From Streptomyces sp. CNH099 (lineage in GTDB: Bacteria > Actinomycetota > Actinomycetes > Streptomycetales > Streptomycetaceae), in the NCBI GenBank assembly GCA_000514715.1, contig AZWL01000013.1:1-64000 (forward strand): a stretch of 64,000 bases of DNA. The letters run 5' to 3'. Below are positions 9,186 through 17,979 of the stretch, piece after piece. Position numbers and translations under genes: made by a program. The notes under the pieces were generated by a model. That model saw only the letters and a program-made list of their open reading frames with translations. It searched no databases and had not been told where the DNA came from. Numbering within the stretch: position 1 is the stretch's first letter; each line of letters begins with the position of its first letter.

Positions 9186-9328
9186 GCGCGATACCTCCGT
9201 GATGCACGCCTTTGGCGCCATTTGCCGTTCATCACACTTCTCCTGCCCCGCCACTCTCGACCGCGCCCGGCCCGCACCCCGCGGCGACACGGCGGGCGCG
9301 CCGCGCAACGCAACCCGTCCGGCCCAGT

Positions 9329-9361
9329 CGTACGGAGATCGGCCGATGAGTTTTCCGTACG
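9329..9361. promoter_or_regulatory. Inverted repeat in the 360-bp divergent spacer
   Basis: The spacer 9186-9545 separates the leftward lipoprotein gene from the rightward sdh cluster and holds no convincing gene. Within it CGTACGGA (9329-9336) and TCCGTACG (9354-9361) form 8-bp arms around a 17-base centre that itself contains the palindrome ATCGGCCGAT (9338-9347). This could be a nested operator for either divergent promoter. No regulator is assigned. Confidence 0.35.
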
Positions 9362-9545
9362 GACCGGCAGGATCCGGCCTCGTACGTCACCCCCGGAGGG
9401 GGAAATCTGCAGATCCCTTCCCAAGCGAGCTTGTGACGCGCGACACTTCCCCCCACAGCGCCCGGAGCGCGCCTTCGCCGTGCGCGAAGGCCGCCCCCGG
9501 GTGCTCACAGTCAGCGCCGCCCGACCGAAGACGTGAGGGCATGTC

Positions 9546-9836
9546 ATGACCCTGAACGAAGAACTGACCGCAGCGCAGCGCTGCGTCGACGACCTCGTGC
9601 GCACCGTGGGCCGCCTGGAGCAGCGCATGGGGACCGGCGCGCTGGAGCTGCGCCGCGTGCGAGCCGACGCCGACCACCTGCGGGAGTCCCTCGCCCTGCT
9701 GCGCGAGGTCTCCGCCCAGGGCCCGCAGAAGGAGGGGCCGCCCCTGGTCCCCCTCACCGACCAGCCGTACGACCACACGCTGTGGCGGGACGCCGACGAC
9801 GAGGGACTCGGCGCCGGCGGCCGGCACGCCCCATAG
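9546..9836 (+). CDS. Small coiled-coil protein leading the succinate dehydrogenase cluster
   Basis: A 96-aa soluble protein of unknown function. GAGGG lies eight bases before the ATG. Residues about 5-58 are predicted helical with heptad-like spacing (LTAAQRCVDDLVRTVGRLE, ADADHLRESLALLREV). The tail has a distinctive acidic-aromatic motif, YDHTLWRDADDEGLG. The sdhC gene follows on the same strand after 130 bases. From memory, mycobacterial Sdh1 operons also begin with a small protein of this size (Rv0250c), which hints at an accessory or assembly role; this is not checked here. A housekeeping hypothetical protein remains the conservative label. Confidence 0.75.
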   Translation: MTLNEELTAAQRCVDDLVRTVGRLEQRMGTGALELRRVRADADHLRESLALLREVSAQGPQKEGPPLVPLTDQPYDHTLWRDADDEGLGAGGRHAP

Positions 9837-9966
9837 CCGACCCGCCCGTACCCGCACGGCCGGACCACCGCGTCCACCCGCGCGCCGGGGCCGCCGTCAG
9901 GCCCCGGCCCGCCGCAGCACCCCGTCCGTCCACGACCCCACTACCACCGTCCCGCCGGAGAAGACC

Positions 9967-10800
9967 TTGGCCACCGGAACAACCGAACGACCGCCCAGCC
10001 CCGACCAGCCGGGCGGTGTCCGCGCCCCCGGTCGCGCCGCCATCAAGGCGCGCCATCTCCGCACCGACCGCTGGTGGGTGCAGCCGACCGCCACCGTCGC
10101 CGGGCTGATGGCGTTCATCATCTACTCGGCGTGGCGCGCCCTCATCAACGACGACTACTACGCGGCGCCCTACGTCTCACCGTTCTACTCGCCCTGCCTC
10201 GGCTCCGACTGCGTCGACATGAAGGGCGGACCGAACTTCGCGCTCTTCGGCGACTGGTGGTTCATGTCCCCGGCGGCCATCATCCTGGTCTTCCCGCTGG
10301 GCTTCCGCTTCACGTGTTACTACTACCGCAAGTCGTACTACCGCAGCTTCTGGGCGTCGCCGCCCTCCTGCGCCGTCGCCGAGCCGCACAAGACGTACAC
10401 CGGCGAGAACCGTTTCCCGCTCATCCTGCAGAACCTGCACCGGTACTTCTTCTACGCGGCGCTCGTGGTCGCCGCGATCCTCACGTACGACGCGATCCTC
10501 GGCTTCCGCAACAGCGACTACGAGTGGGGCCACATGGGCCTCGGCACCCTCGTACTCTGGGCCAACGTCGTGCTCATCTGGCTCTACACCCTCTCGTGCC
10601 ACTCCTGCCGGCACATCGTCGGCGGCCGGCTCCGGCACTTCTCCAAGCACCCGGTGCGCTACCGCGCGTGGGGCTGGGTGGGCAAGCTCAACGCGCGCCA
10701 CGCGCAGCTGGCCTGGGCGTCCCTGATCAGCGTAGGGCTCGCCGACTTCTACGTGTTCCTGCTGGCCAGCGGCGCGTTCGACGACCCGATGCTGTTCTGA
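9967..10800 (+). CDS. sdhC: Succinate dehydrogenase membrane anchor, cytochrome b subunit
   Basis: Integral membrane subunit that anchors the SdhAB dimer and passes electrons to menaquinone. The start is a TTG at 9967, supported by GGAG six bases upstream. The 277-aa protein has a charged N terminus of about 40 residues and five hydrophobic segments (near residues 41-58, 96-113, 158-178, 190-212 and 244-262). Histidines available for heme include those in LQNLHRYFF and LSCHSCRHIVGG. Two extra cysteines sit in the first outer loop (SPCLGSDC). No separate SdhD follows, so this is the single-anchor, five-helix type found in actinobacterial Sdh1 enzymes. sdhA follows after 41 bases. Confidence 0.88.
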   Translation: MATGTTERPPSPDQPGGVRAPGRAAIKARHLRTDRWWVQPTATVAGLMAFIIYSAWRALINDDYYAAPYVSPFYSPCLGSDCVDMKGGPNFALFGDWWFMSPAAIILVFPLGFRFTCYYYRKSYYRSFWASPPSCAVAEPHKTYTGENRFPLILQNLHRYFFYAALVVAAILTYDAILGFRNSDYEWGHMGLGTLVLWANVVLIWLYTLSCHSCRHIVGGRLRHFSKHPVRYRAWGWVGKLNARHAQLAWASLISVGLADFYVFLLASGAFDDPMLF

Positions 10801-10841
10801 GCAGCAGTGAGCCGACCGATGGGAAAGGCGAAGCACAGAAA

Positions 10842-12854
10842 ATGACGCAAGTCGAACGGCAGCAGTGGGACGTCGTCGTGGTCGGTGCCGGGGGCGCCGG
10901 GCTGCGGGCGGCGATCGAGGCCCGGGAGCAGGGACTGCGCACCGCCGTGATCTGCAAGTCGCTCTTCGGCAAGGCCCACACGGTGATGGCCGAGGGCGGC
11001 ATCGCCGCCAGCATGGGCAACGTCAACGCGGGCGACAACTGGCAGGTGCACTTCCGCGACACGATGCGCGGGGGCAAGTTCCTCAACAGCTGGCGGATGG
11101 CCGAGCTGCACGCGAAGGAGTCGCCGGACCGGGTCTGGGAGCTGGAGACCTGGGGCGCGCTCTTCGACCGCACCGGGGACGGCAAGATCTCCCAGCGCAA
11201 CTTCGGCGGCCACGAGTACCCGCGCCTCGCCCACGTCGGCGACCGCACCGGGCTCGAACTGATCCGTACCCTGCAGCAGAAGGTCGTCGCCCTGCAGCAG
11301 GAGGACTTCAAGGCCGACGGGGACTACGAGTCCCGGATCAAGGTCTTCCAGGAGTGCACGGTCACCCGGATCCTGAAGGCGCCCGACGGCCGGGTCTCCG
11401 GCGTGTTCTGCTACGAGCGCGAGTCCGGCCGGTTCTTCGTGATCGAGGCGCCCTCGGTGGTGCTGGCGACCGGCGGCATCGGCAAGTCGTTCAAGGTGAC
11501 GTCCAACTCCTGGGAGTACACCGGCGACGGGCACGCGCTCGCGCTGCTCGCCGGGGCGTCGCTGATCAACATGGAGTTCGTCCAGTTCCACCCCACCGGC
11601 ATGGTCTGGCCGCCCTCGGTCAAGGGCATCCTCGTCACCGAGTCGGTCCGTGGTGACGGCGGCGTCCTGCGCAACAGCGAGGGCAAACGTTTCATGTTCG
11701 ACTACATCCCGGACGTGTTCAAGGAGAAGTACGCCCAGAGCGAGGACGAGGGCGACCGCTGGTACGAGGACCCGGACAACAACCGGCGCCCGCCCGAGCT
11801 GCTGCCCCGCGACGAGGTGGCCCGCGCCATCAACTCCGAGGTCAAGGCCGGCCGCGGCTCCCCGCACGGCGGCGTGTTCCTCGACGTCTCCTCCCGGCTC
11901 CCCGCCGAGGAGATCAAGCGCCGGCTGCCCTCCATGCACCACCAGTTCAAGGAGCTGGCGGACGTGGACATCACCGCCGAGCCCATGGAGGTCGGCCCCA
12001 CCTGCCACTACGTGATGGGCGGCGTCGACGTCGACCCGGACACGGCGGCGGCGGTGGGCGTGCCCGGCCTGTTCGCGGCGGGCGAGGTCGCCGGCGGCAT
12101 GCACGGCTCCAACCGCCTCGGCGGCAACTCCCTGTCGGACCTGCTGGTCTTCGGCCGCCGCGCCGGGCTGCACGCGGCCGAGTACGCGCGCGACGCCGGC
12201 GGTTCCGGCGCCGGGCGCGCGGAGGTCGACGAGGAGCAGATCGCGGCGGCGTCGGCGGAGGCGCTGCGCCCGTTCAGCGCGGAGGCCGGCGCCGATGCCG
12301 GTGCCGCCGGCGGCGAGGCGGCCGGGGAGGCCGGGGAGGCGGACGGCGGCGGCGCCCGGCCGCCGGAGAACCCGTACACCCTCCACCAGGAGCTGCAGCA
12401 GGCCATGAACAACCTGGTCGGCATCATCCGGCGGGACGCCGAGATGAGCGAGGCGCTGACCCGCCTCGGCGACCTGCGGGTACGCGCCCGGCGCGCCGGC
12501 GTCGAGGGCCACCGGCAGTTCAACCCCGGCTGGCACCTCGCGCTCGACATGCGGAACATGCTGCTGGTCAGCGAGTGCGTCGCGCGCGCGGCCCGAGAGC
12601 GCACCGAGTCCCGCGGCGGCCACACCCGCGACGACTTCCCGGCCATGGACCGCGACTGGCGCAAGCAGAACCTGGTCTGCCGCCTCGCCGACCCGGCCGG
12701 CGGCGCCCTGCCCGCGGCCGACGTGCCCGATCCCGAGCGGGGCCAGATCCGGCTGGAGAAGCGCGAGATGCCGCCGATCCGGCCCGATCTGCTCGACCTC
12801 TTCGAGAAGGACGAGCTGGTGAAGTACCTGACGGACGAGGAGCTGACGGCGTGA
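10842..12854 (+). CDS. sdhA: Succinate dehydrogenase/fumarate reductase flavoprotein subunit
   Basis: Catalytic FAD subunit oxidising succinate to fumarate on the cytoplasmic side. The 670-aa protein has the N-terminal dinucleotide motif GAGGAGLRAAIEA, the flavin-site SLFGKAHTVMAEGG, the substrate-site HPTG, and the catalytic-arginine region MGGVDVDPDT followed by GSNRLGGNSLSDLLVFG. A Gly/Ala/Glu-rich insertion lies at residues about 475-510, before the helical domain. The ATG at 10842 has AAAGG about 14 bases upstream, a weak site. Its stop overlaps the GTG start of sdhB (GTGA), so the two are coupled. Confidence 0.96.
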   Translation: MTQVERQQWDVVVVGAGGAGLRAAIEAREQGLRTAVICKSLFGKAHTVMAEGGIAASMGNVNAGDNWQVHFRDTMRGGKFLNSWRMAELHAKESPDRVWELETWGALFDRTGDGKISQRNFGGHEYPRLAHVGDRTGLELIRTLQQKVVALQQEDFKADGDYESRIKVFQECTVTRILKAPDGRVSGVFCYERESGRFFVIEAPSVVLATGGIGKSFKVTSNSWEYTGDGHALALLAGASLINMEFVQFHPTGMVWPPSVKGILVTESVRGDGGVLRNSEGKRFMFDYIPDVFKEKYAQSEDEGDRWYEDPDNNRRPPELLPRDEVARAINSEVKAGRGSPHGGVFLDVSSRLPAEEIKRRLPSMHHQFKELADVDITAEPMEVGPTCHYVMGGVDVDPDTAAAVGVPGLFAAGEVAGGMHGSNRLGGNSLSDLLVFGRRAGLHAAEYARDAGGSGAGRAEVDEEQIAAASAEALRPFSAEAGADAGAAGGEAAGEAGEADGGGARPPENPYTLHQELQQAMNNLVGIIRRDAEMSEALTRLGDLRVRARRAGVEGHRQFNPGWHLALDMRNMLLVSECVARAARERTESRGGHTRDDFPAMDRDWRKQNLVCRLADPAGGALPAADVPDPERGQIRLEKREMPPIRPDLLDLFEKDELVKYLTDEELTA

Positions 12855-13654
12855 CCACCGCACCCACCACCGGCACGAGCACGGGCACGGGCTACACCGC
12901 CCGCTTCAAGGTCTGGCGCGGCGACGCCGAGGGCGGCGGCCTGGAGGACTTCGCGGTCGAGGTGAACGAGGGCGAGGTCGTCCTCGACATCATCCACAGG
13001 CTGCAGGCCACGCAGGCCCCGGACCTGGCCGTCCGCTGGAACTGCAAGGCGGGCAAGTGCGGCTCGTGCAGCGCGGAGATCAACGGCAGGCCGCGGCTGC
13101 TGTGCATGACCCGGATGTCGGTGTTCGAGCGGGACGAGACCATCACGGTCACCCCGCTGCGCGCCTTCCCCGTGGTCCGCGACCTGGTCACGAACGTGGG
13201 CTTCAACTACGAGAAGGCCCGCGAGGTCCCCTCGTTCGTGCCGCCGGAGAAGCTCGCGCCGGGCGAGTACCGGATGCAGCAGGAGGACGTGGACCGCTCG
13301 CAGGAGTTCCGCAAGTGCATCGAGTGCTTCCTGTGCCAGGACACGTGCCACGTGGTCCGCGACCACGAGGAGAACAAGCAGGCCTTCGCCGGCCCCCGCT
13401 TCCTCATGCGGGTCGCGGAGCTGGACATGCACCCGCTGGACGCGGCGGCGGACGAGGGCCTGGACCGCAAGACCACGGCGCAGGAGGAGCACGGGCTGGG
13501 CTACTGCAACATCACCAAGTGCTGCACGGAGGTCTGCCCGGAGAACATCAAGATCACCGACAACGCGCTGATCCCGCTCAAGGAGCGGACGGTGGACCGT
13601 AAGTACGACCCGCTGGTGTGGCTGGGGAACAAGATCTTCCGCCGCAGGGAGTGA
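12851..13654 (+). CDS. sdhB: Succinate dehydrogenase iron-sulfur subunit
   Basis: Electron-transfer subunit linking FAD to the membrane quinone site. The start is the GTG that overlaps the sdhA stop, giving 267 aa. The 2Fe-2S ligands are in NCKAGKCGSCSAEING with a distal cysteine (RLLC). The ferredoxin-like C-terminal domain has CIECFLCQDTCHVV and CNITKCCTEVCPENI for the 4Fe-4S and 3Fe-4S centres. Complete and typical of the actinobacterial Sdh1-like group. Confidence 0.96.
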   Translation: MTTAPTTGTSTGTGYTARFKVWRGDAEGGGLEDFAVEVNEGEVVLDIIHRLQATQAPDLAVRWNCKAGKCGSCSAEINGRPRLLCMTRMSVFERDETITVTPLRAFPVVRDLVTNVGFNYEKAREVPSFVPPEKLAPGEYRMQQEDVDRSQEFRKCIECFLCQDTCHVVRDHEENKQAFAGPRFLMRVAELDMHPLDAAADEGLDRKTTAQEEHGLGYCNITKCCTEVCPENIKITDNALIPLKERTVDRKYDPLVWLGNKIFRRRE

Positions 13655-13689
13655 CCGGCGGGCACCACCCGCGTCACCGGTCGGACCAA

Positions 13690-13724
13690 TGACACGGGCG
13701 GCAGGGTACTTGTTGCCCGTGTCA
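13690..13724 (+). terminator. Inverted repeat after sdhB, terminator or dac operator
   Basis: TGACACGGGC (13690-13699) and GCCCGTGTCA (13715-13724) are perfect 10-bp arms around a 15-base loop. It lies 36 bases after the sdhB stop and 22 bases before the start of the carboxypeptidase gene. It may end the sdh transcript, but its closeness to the next start also allows an operator role. Confidence 0.5.
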
Positions 13725-13746
13725 CGGTTCGCCATGCTCCACTGTC

Positions 13747-15324
13747 ATGAGCAGATCCCCCAGCCGCCGGAAGTCGGCAGCGCGTACCTGGACTTGGCCC
13801 GCCGCCGTCGCGACGGCGGCCCTCCTCGCCCTCGGCCTCGGCGGCGGCGCCCCCGCGGGGGCGGACCCCGACGACGACGGGCTCAAACAGGCGCTGGACA
13901 ACGTCCTCGCCGACGAGCGGCTGGAGGGCGCGCTCGCGTCCGTCGTCGTGGCCGACGCGGCGAGCGGCGAGACGCTCTACGAGCACTCCGCCGCCACCCG
14001 GCTCATGCCCGCCTCCAACACCAAGCTGCCCACGTCCGCCGCGGCGATGGAGCTGCTGGGCCCCGACCACACCTGGCCCACGGACGTCCTCACCGCCCGG
14101 GGCGACCTGTATCTGCGCGGCAGCGGCGACCCCACGATGCTGGCCGCCGACTACGACGCGCTGGCCGCGAAGGTCGCGGCGGCCGGCGTGGACGAGGTCG
14201 ACCGGCTCGTCGCCGACGACACCCGCTTCGACGCCGTACGCCTCGGCAACGGGTGGTCCGCCGACTACGAGTCGGACTACTACGCCATGCAGATCTCCGC
14301 GCTGACCGTGGCCCCCGACACGGACTACGACGCCGGAACGGTGGTCGTGGAGGCGTACCCCGGCAAACGGCCGGGCGCCCGGCCGAGGGTGAAGGTGACG
14401 CCGCCCACCGACTACGTGAAGATCGACAACCGCGGCCGCACGGTCCCGGAGGGCGAGCGCGACACACTGGGCATCGCGCGCGAGCACGGCACGAACACCA
14501 TCGTCGTCAGCGGGAACATCCCGGTGAAGGCGAACGCCACCAAGGAGTGGATCACGGTGTGGGAGCCGACCGGCTACGCGGCGGCGGTCTTCCGCGACGC
14601 GCTGGAGCGGCACGGGGTCGAGGTCGAGGGCAGGACGCTGCTGGGCCGGGCGACGCCGGAGCGGGCGCGCCCGGTGGCGAGCCACAGCTCGATGCCGCTG
14701 AAGGACCTGCTGATCCCGTTCATGAAGCTGTCCAACAACGGCCACGCGGAGGTCCTGACGAAGACGATCGGCGTGGAGACGGCGGACGCCGGCACCTGGG
14801 GCGCGGGCCTGCGCGGCGTCTCGTCGTACCTGACGTCGGTGGGCGTCGACACGTCCACCCTGCGCCAGGTCGACGGCTCGGGGCTGTCGCGGGGGAACAT
14901 GATCCCGAGCCGGGAGTTCGTGAAGCTGCTGACGGCGGTCCAGGAAGAGCCGTGGTTCGACACCTGGTACACGTCGCTGCCGGTGGCGTGCGACCCGGAC
15001 CGCTTCGTGGGCGGCACGCTGCGGTCGCGCATGTGCGACACGCCGGCGGAGGGCAACGCGCGGGCGAAGACGGGGTCGCTGACGGGGGCGTCGGCGCTGT
15101 CGGGGTACGTGACGGACGCGGACGGCAGGAAGCTGGTGTTCAGCGTGGTGCTGAACAACTACCTGGCGGGTTCGGTGAAGGACATCGAGGACGCGGTGGT
15201 GACGACGCTGGCAGGATACGGCGAGGGCTCACCGGAGACGGGGTCGTCGCCGTCGACACGGAGCGCGGAGCGCGGGGCGGATGCGGACGTGGAGTGCGCG
15301 TGGCTGAAGCCGCGGGGGTGCTGA
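13747..15324 (+). CDS. dacB: D-alanyl-D-alanine carboxypeptidase/endopeptidase (PBP4, S13 family)
   Basis: Exported penicillin-binding protein that trims or cleaves peptidoglycan peptides. The 525-aa protein has a twin-basic N terminus and a hydrophobic export segment (residues about 18-33). The three active-site motifs are SNTK at 90-93 (nucleophile Ser90), SNN at 329-331 and KTG at 441. A large insertion between the first two motifs is characteristic of the S13 family. The last 45 residues (after GYGEGSPETG) are a charged tail without similarity I recognise. No obvious ribosome site precedes the ATG. Confidence 0.93.
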   Translation: MSRSPSRRKSAARTWTWPAAVATAALLALGLGGGAPAGADPDDDGLKQALDNVLADERLEGALASVVVADAASGETLYEHSAATRLMPASNTKLPTSAAAMELLGPDHTWPTDVLTARGDLYLRGSGDPTMLAADYDALAAKVAAAGVDEVDRLVADDTRFDAVRLGNGWSADYESDYYAMQISALTVAPDTDYDAGTVVVEAYPGKRPGARPRVKVTPPTDYVKIDNRGRTVPEGERDTLGIAREHGTNTIVVSGNIPVKANATKEWITVWEPTGYAAAVFRDALERHGVEVEGRTLLGRATPERARPVASHSSMPLKDLLIPFMKLSNNGHAEVLTKTIGVETADAGTWGAGLRGVSSYLTSVGVDTSTLRQVDGSGLSRGNMIPSREFVKLLTAVQEEPWFDTWYTSLPVACDPDRFVGGTLRSRMCDTPAEGNARAKTGSLTGASALSGYVTDADGRKLVFSVVLNNYLAGSVKDIEDAVVTTLAGYGEGSPETGSSPSTRSAERGADADVECAWLKPRGC

Positions 15325-15375
15325 GGACCACCCGTGCGGTTGGGCAAGTCGCCCGATGATCACGACAGTATGGTT

Positions 15376-15407
15376 CCGTGACCATGGTTCTGATGCCATG
15401 GTCACGG
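15376..15407. promoter_or_regulatory. Perfect 12-bp inverted repeat before the DUF6247-type gene
   Basis: CCGTGACCATGG (15376-15387) and CCATGGTCACGG (15396-15407) are exact inverse copies with an 8-base spacer, ending 26 bases before the ATG. It fits an autoregulatory operator of a toxin-antitoxin-like unit. It could also fold as a hairpin ending the upstream dac transcript. Confidence 0.6.
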
Positions 15408-15433
15408 GGCCACCGCCGAGGAGACCGCCGCCC

Positions 15434-15784
15434 ATGACCACAGCCCCGCTCGACCCCGCCGGGCCGACCGTCCCCATGCCCGACAAGACCCCCGCCGCGC
15501 TCCGCATCGCCGTCGCCCAGCTCGACCCGTCCGCAGTCGCCGCGTTCGATCAGCAGTGGAACGACGCGATCCGCCAGGCCCACGACGAGCACACCCTCGC
15601 GCCGCCCCGCGCGTTCGTCGAACACTGGTGGTCATGGGTCGGCATCGCCCGATTCCCCGAACGGCTTGCCCGCTTCCGCGAGTGCCAGCGCATCGTCAGC
15701 GAGTCCGACGACCGCGCAGCGCGCCGAGCCGCTGCCGCCGAACTCGCCGCGCTCCTCGCCCAGACGGAGGCCGCCGCCGGGTGA
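15434..15784 (+). CDS. DUF6247-like protein, probable antitoxin partner
   Basis: A 116-aa protein beginning MTTAPLDPAGPTVPM, with GGAG about ten bases upstream. An ATG 78 bases further upstream is less likely because it runs through the inverted repeat. The core pattern, KTPAALRIAVAQLDPSAVAAF followed by a WW-containing helix (VEHWWSWVGIARFP), resembles Streptomyces DUF6247 proteins. These usually sit directly before a small RelE/ParE-like gene. Here too the next reading frame overlaps by GTGA, but that partner is broken. Antitoxin function is inferred from this arrangement only. Confidence 0.7.
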   Translation: MTTAPLDPAGPTVPMPDKTPAALRIAVAQLDPSAVAAFDQQWNDAIRQAHDEHTLAPPRAFVEHWWSWVGIARFPERLARFRECQRIVSESDDRAARRAAAAELAALLAQTEAAAG

Positions 15785-16050
15785 GTGACTGGACCTGGGA
15801 GTACGAACCCGACGCCGAGAACGTCGTCGGCAGCCTGAGCAGGGCGTAGACGCAGGACGTCGAAGTGATCGCGCAGCGCATCGCCGACTCCGTCGGCGTC
15901 CGCCGCATCGGCAGGCCCTTCGACATCACCGAAGCCGCATCCAGAGTGCTGACATTCGCCGAGGGCCCCGTCATGGTCTGGTATCAGGAGGTCTACCGGA
16001 AGCTCGGCACGTCGCGGCCGGGGCCGGCGCGCCGGAGTACGGGGCGATGA
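15781..16050 (+). pseudogene. RelE-like toxin gene interrupted by an in-frame TAG
   Basis: The GTG at 15781 overlaps the upstream stop and opens a frame reading SDWTWEYEPDAENVVGSL, then SRA and a TAG at 15847-15849. The same frame continues with EVIAQRIADSVGV, FDITEAASRVLTF and GPVMVWYQEVYRKL up to a TGA at 16048-16050. The order W-T-W-E-Y-E-P-D-A near the start and MVWYQEVYR near the end is that of small actinobacterial RelE/ParE-type proteins. The last 15 or so residues look shifted out of the normal frame. A shorter product from a GTG at 15865 is possible but would lack the N-terminal strand. Confidence 0.7.
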
Positions 16051-16164
16051 TCCTGCGACGGGGAGAACGCGCCGCCGTCCCGGATGCAGGGGGAGCGAAA
16101 GGCGCATAACCTCCCGTACAGGGCGTGCCGACCTGCGGCGCGTACCGGTGCGGGAGGCGCGCGC

Positions 16165-17919
16165 ATGCGGATACGGCGGCTGGCTGCCCGGCTCACCGCG
16201 GCCGGGGCCCTCGCGCTTGTGCCCGTCGCCGCCGCGGAGCCCGCTCTCGCCCAGCCCGCTCCCCCGGTCCGCGCCCCCGCCGCCGTCGGGGCGGACGGGT
16301 ACGCCGCCGACCCCGGTAGCGACATCCGCGCCGCCGACTTCGTGGCGCCGGTCGCCGTCGCCGTCGCCGCCGTGGCCCTCGCCGTGTACGTCTACCGGAA
16401 ACGGAAGCCCACCCCCCACGGCCCGGTCCACCTGCAGCCGGGCGGCCCGATCACACCCCCGCCCACCCCCCTCCCCGAACTCGACGCCCGCGCCAGGGAA
16501 CTCCTCGTCGAGACCGACGACGCCGTCCGCACCAGCCGGGAGGAACTCGGCTTCGCCACCGCCCGGTCCGGTGAGGAGGCCGCCCGCCCCTTCGCCGACG
16601 CCGTCGACGCCGCGCAGGCCGAGCTGATCGCCGCCTTCCGCCTCCGGCAGGCCCTCGACGACGCGCGTCCCGAGGACGACGCCGCGCGCCGCGACATGCT
16701 GGACGAGATCGTCGCCCACTGCACCGACGCCAACGCCCGCCTCGACGCCGAGGCCGACGCCTTCGACGGGCTGCGCGCGATGGTGTCGCGGGCGCCGGAG
16801 GTCCTCGCCGCCGCCGAGGAGGCCGCGCGGCGGCTCCCGGACCGTATCGGCGCCGCCGAGGGCACGCTCACCGCGCTGGCCGGCGCCTACGCCCCCGACT
16901 CGCTCGCCGCCGTCGCCGGCAACCCCGACGCCGCCCGCGACCGCCTGCGGTTCGCGACGGAGAACCTCACCCACGCCCGCGCCGCCCTCGGCGCCGACGA
17001 CCCCGTCACCACCGCCGTGCACGTCCGGGCCGCCGAGAGCGCCGTCGACCAGGCCGGCGCCCTCGCCGACGCCGTCGTCCGGCGCGAGCGGGAGCTGCGC
17101 GCGGCCGCCGCGGCGCTCGGCGACGCGCTGCGCGACATCCGCGCGGACCTCGCGGACGCGCAGGGCGCGGTGCGGGGCACGGCCGCGGACGAGTCGAGCG
17201 CCGGTCTGCGGGACCGGGTCGCGCGGGCGCGGACGGTGCTGGCGGAGGTGGAGCGGGAGGCGTCCGGCGGCCCGCACGATCCGCTGTCCGCGCTGCGCCG
17301 CGTGGTGGAGGCGGACGCGGCGCTGGCGGGAGCGCCGGCCGCGGCCCGGGAGCGGCAGGAGGAGGGGGAGGGGGAGAGGGAGGAGGCCGAGCCGCGGGCG
17401 GGCCGGCTGCTGGACCGCGCGCTGGTCGGCGCGCACAGCTCGGTGGCCGCCGCCCGCGACTACGTCACCACCCGCCGCGGCGGCGTCGGCCCGGCGGCCC
17501 GTACCCGGCTGGGCGAGGCCGAGCGGCACCTGCGGCAGGCCGACGAGCACGCCGGCACCGACCCGGCCGGCGCCCTCCGGCACGCGCTGCGCGCGGACGA
17601 ACTGGGCCGCGAGGCGTACCGGCTGGCCGAGCAGGACGTCCACGGCTTCGACGGCTCGTACGGCGGCGGGCCCTTCGGCAGCCCGTACGGCGGCGACCAC
17701 GGGCGCGAGGGCGAGGGAGAGGGCGAGGACCGCTGCGGGGGCGGGCGCGGGGGCATGGGCACGGGGATGCTCGGCGGGATCATCCTCGGCGGCATGCTCG
17801 GCGGCGGATTCGGAGAGGGCGGTTCGGGGCGCGGCTTCGGGGGCGGCCTCGGCCACGGCCCCGGGAGCTTCGGCGGCGGGGGTACCCGGAGGCGGATGGG
17901 CGGCGGCGGCCGCTTCTGA
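16165..17919 (+). CDS. TPM-family membrane protein lacking its TPM domain
   Basis: A 584-aa protein with GGGAGG seven bases before the ATG. Order: a signal peptide (residues 1-30, ending near ALAQPAPP), a short spacer, a membrane helix (FVAPVAVAVAAVALAVYVY, about 58-76), a long alanine/glutamate-rich helical region with coiled-coil character (about 95-440), and a Gly-rich tail with GGGF and GGGR repeats. From memory, related Streptomyces proteins carry a TPM (psb32/YgcG-like) domain of about 130-150 residues between the signal peptide and the membrane helix. That domain is absent here, while the following motifs (LVETDDAVRTSREELGFA, MLDEIVAHC) are intact. A pspA-like gene follows after 60 bases, as in relatives. 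Function unknown; probably envelope-stress related. Confidence 0.78.
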   Translation: MRIRRLAARLTAAGALALVPVAAAEPALAQPAPPVRAPAAVGADGYAADPGSDIRAADFVAPVAVAVAAVALAVYVYRKRKPTPHGPVHLQPGGPITPPPTPLPELDARARELLVETDDAVRTSREELGFATARSGEEAARPFADAVDAAQAELIAAFRLRQALDDARPEDDAARRDMLDEIVAHCTDANARLDAEADAFDGLRAMVSRAPEVLAAAEEAARRLPDRIGAAEGTLTALAGAYAPDSLAAVAGNPDAARDRLRFATENLTHARAALGADDPVTTAVHVRAAESAVDQAGALADAVVRRERELRAAAAALGDALRDIRADLADAQGAVRGTAADESSAGLRDRVARARTVLAEVEREASGGPHDPLSALRRVVEADAALAGAPAAARERQEEGEGEREEAEPRAGRLLDRALVGAHSSVAAARDYVTTRRGGVGPAARTRLGEAERHLRQADEHAGTDPAGALRHALRADELGREAYRLAEQDVHGFDGSYGGGPFGSPYGGDHGREGEGEGEDRCGGGRGGMGTGMLGGIILGGMLGGGFGEGGSGRGFGGGLGHGPGSFGGGGTRRRMGGGGRF

Positions 17920-17979
17920 GGAGCAGACGGACCCGGCGTACGCCCCGGAACGTACCCGCGACAGCCAAGGGAGACCCCG

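Noticed and set aside
10749..12863. Long minus-strand frame opposite sdhA
   Set aside because: Antisense shadow of a well-defined flavoprotein gene; no start signal or motif.
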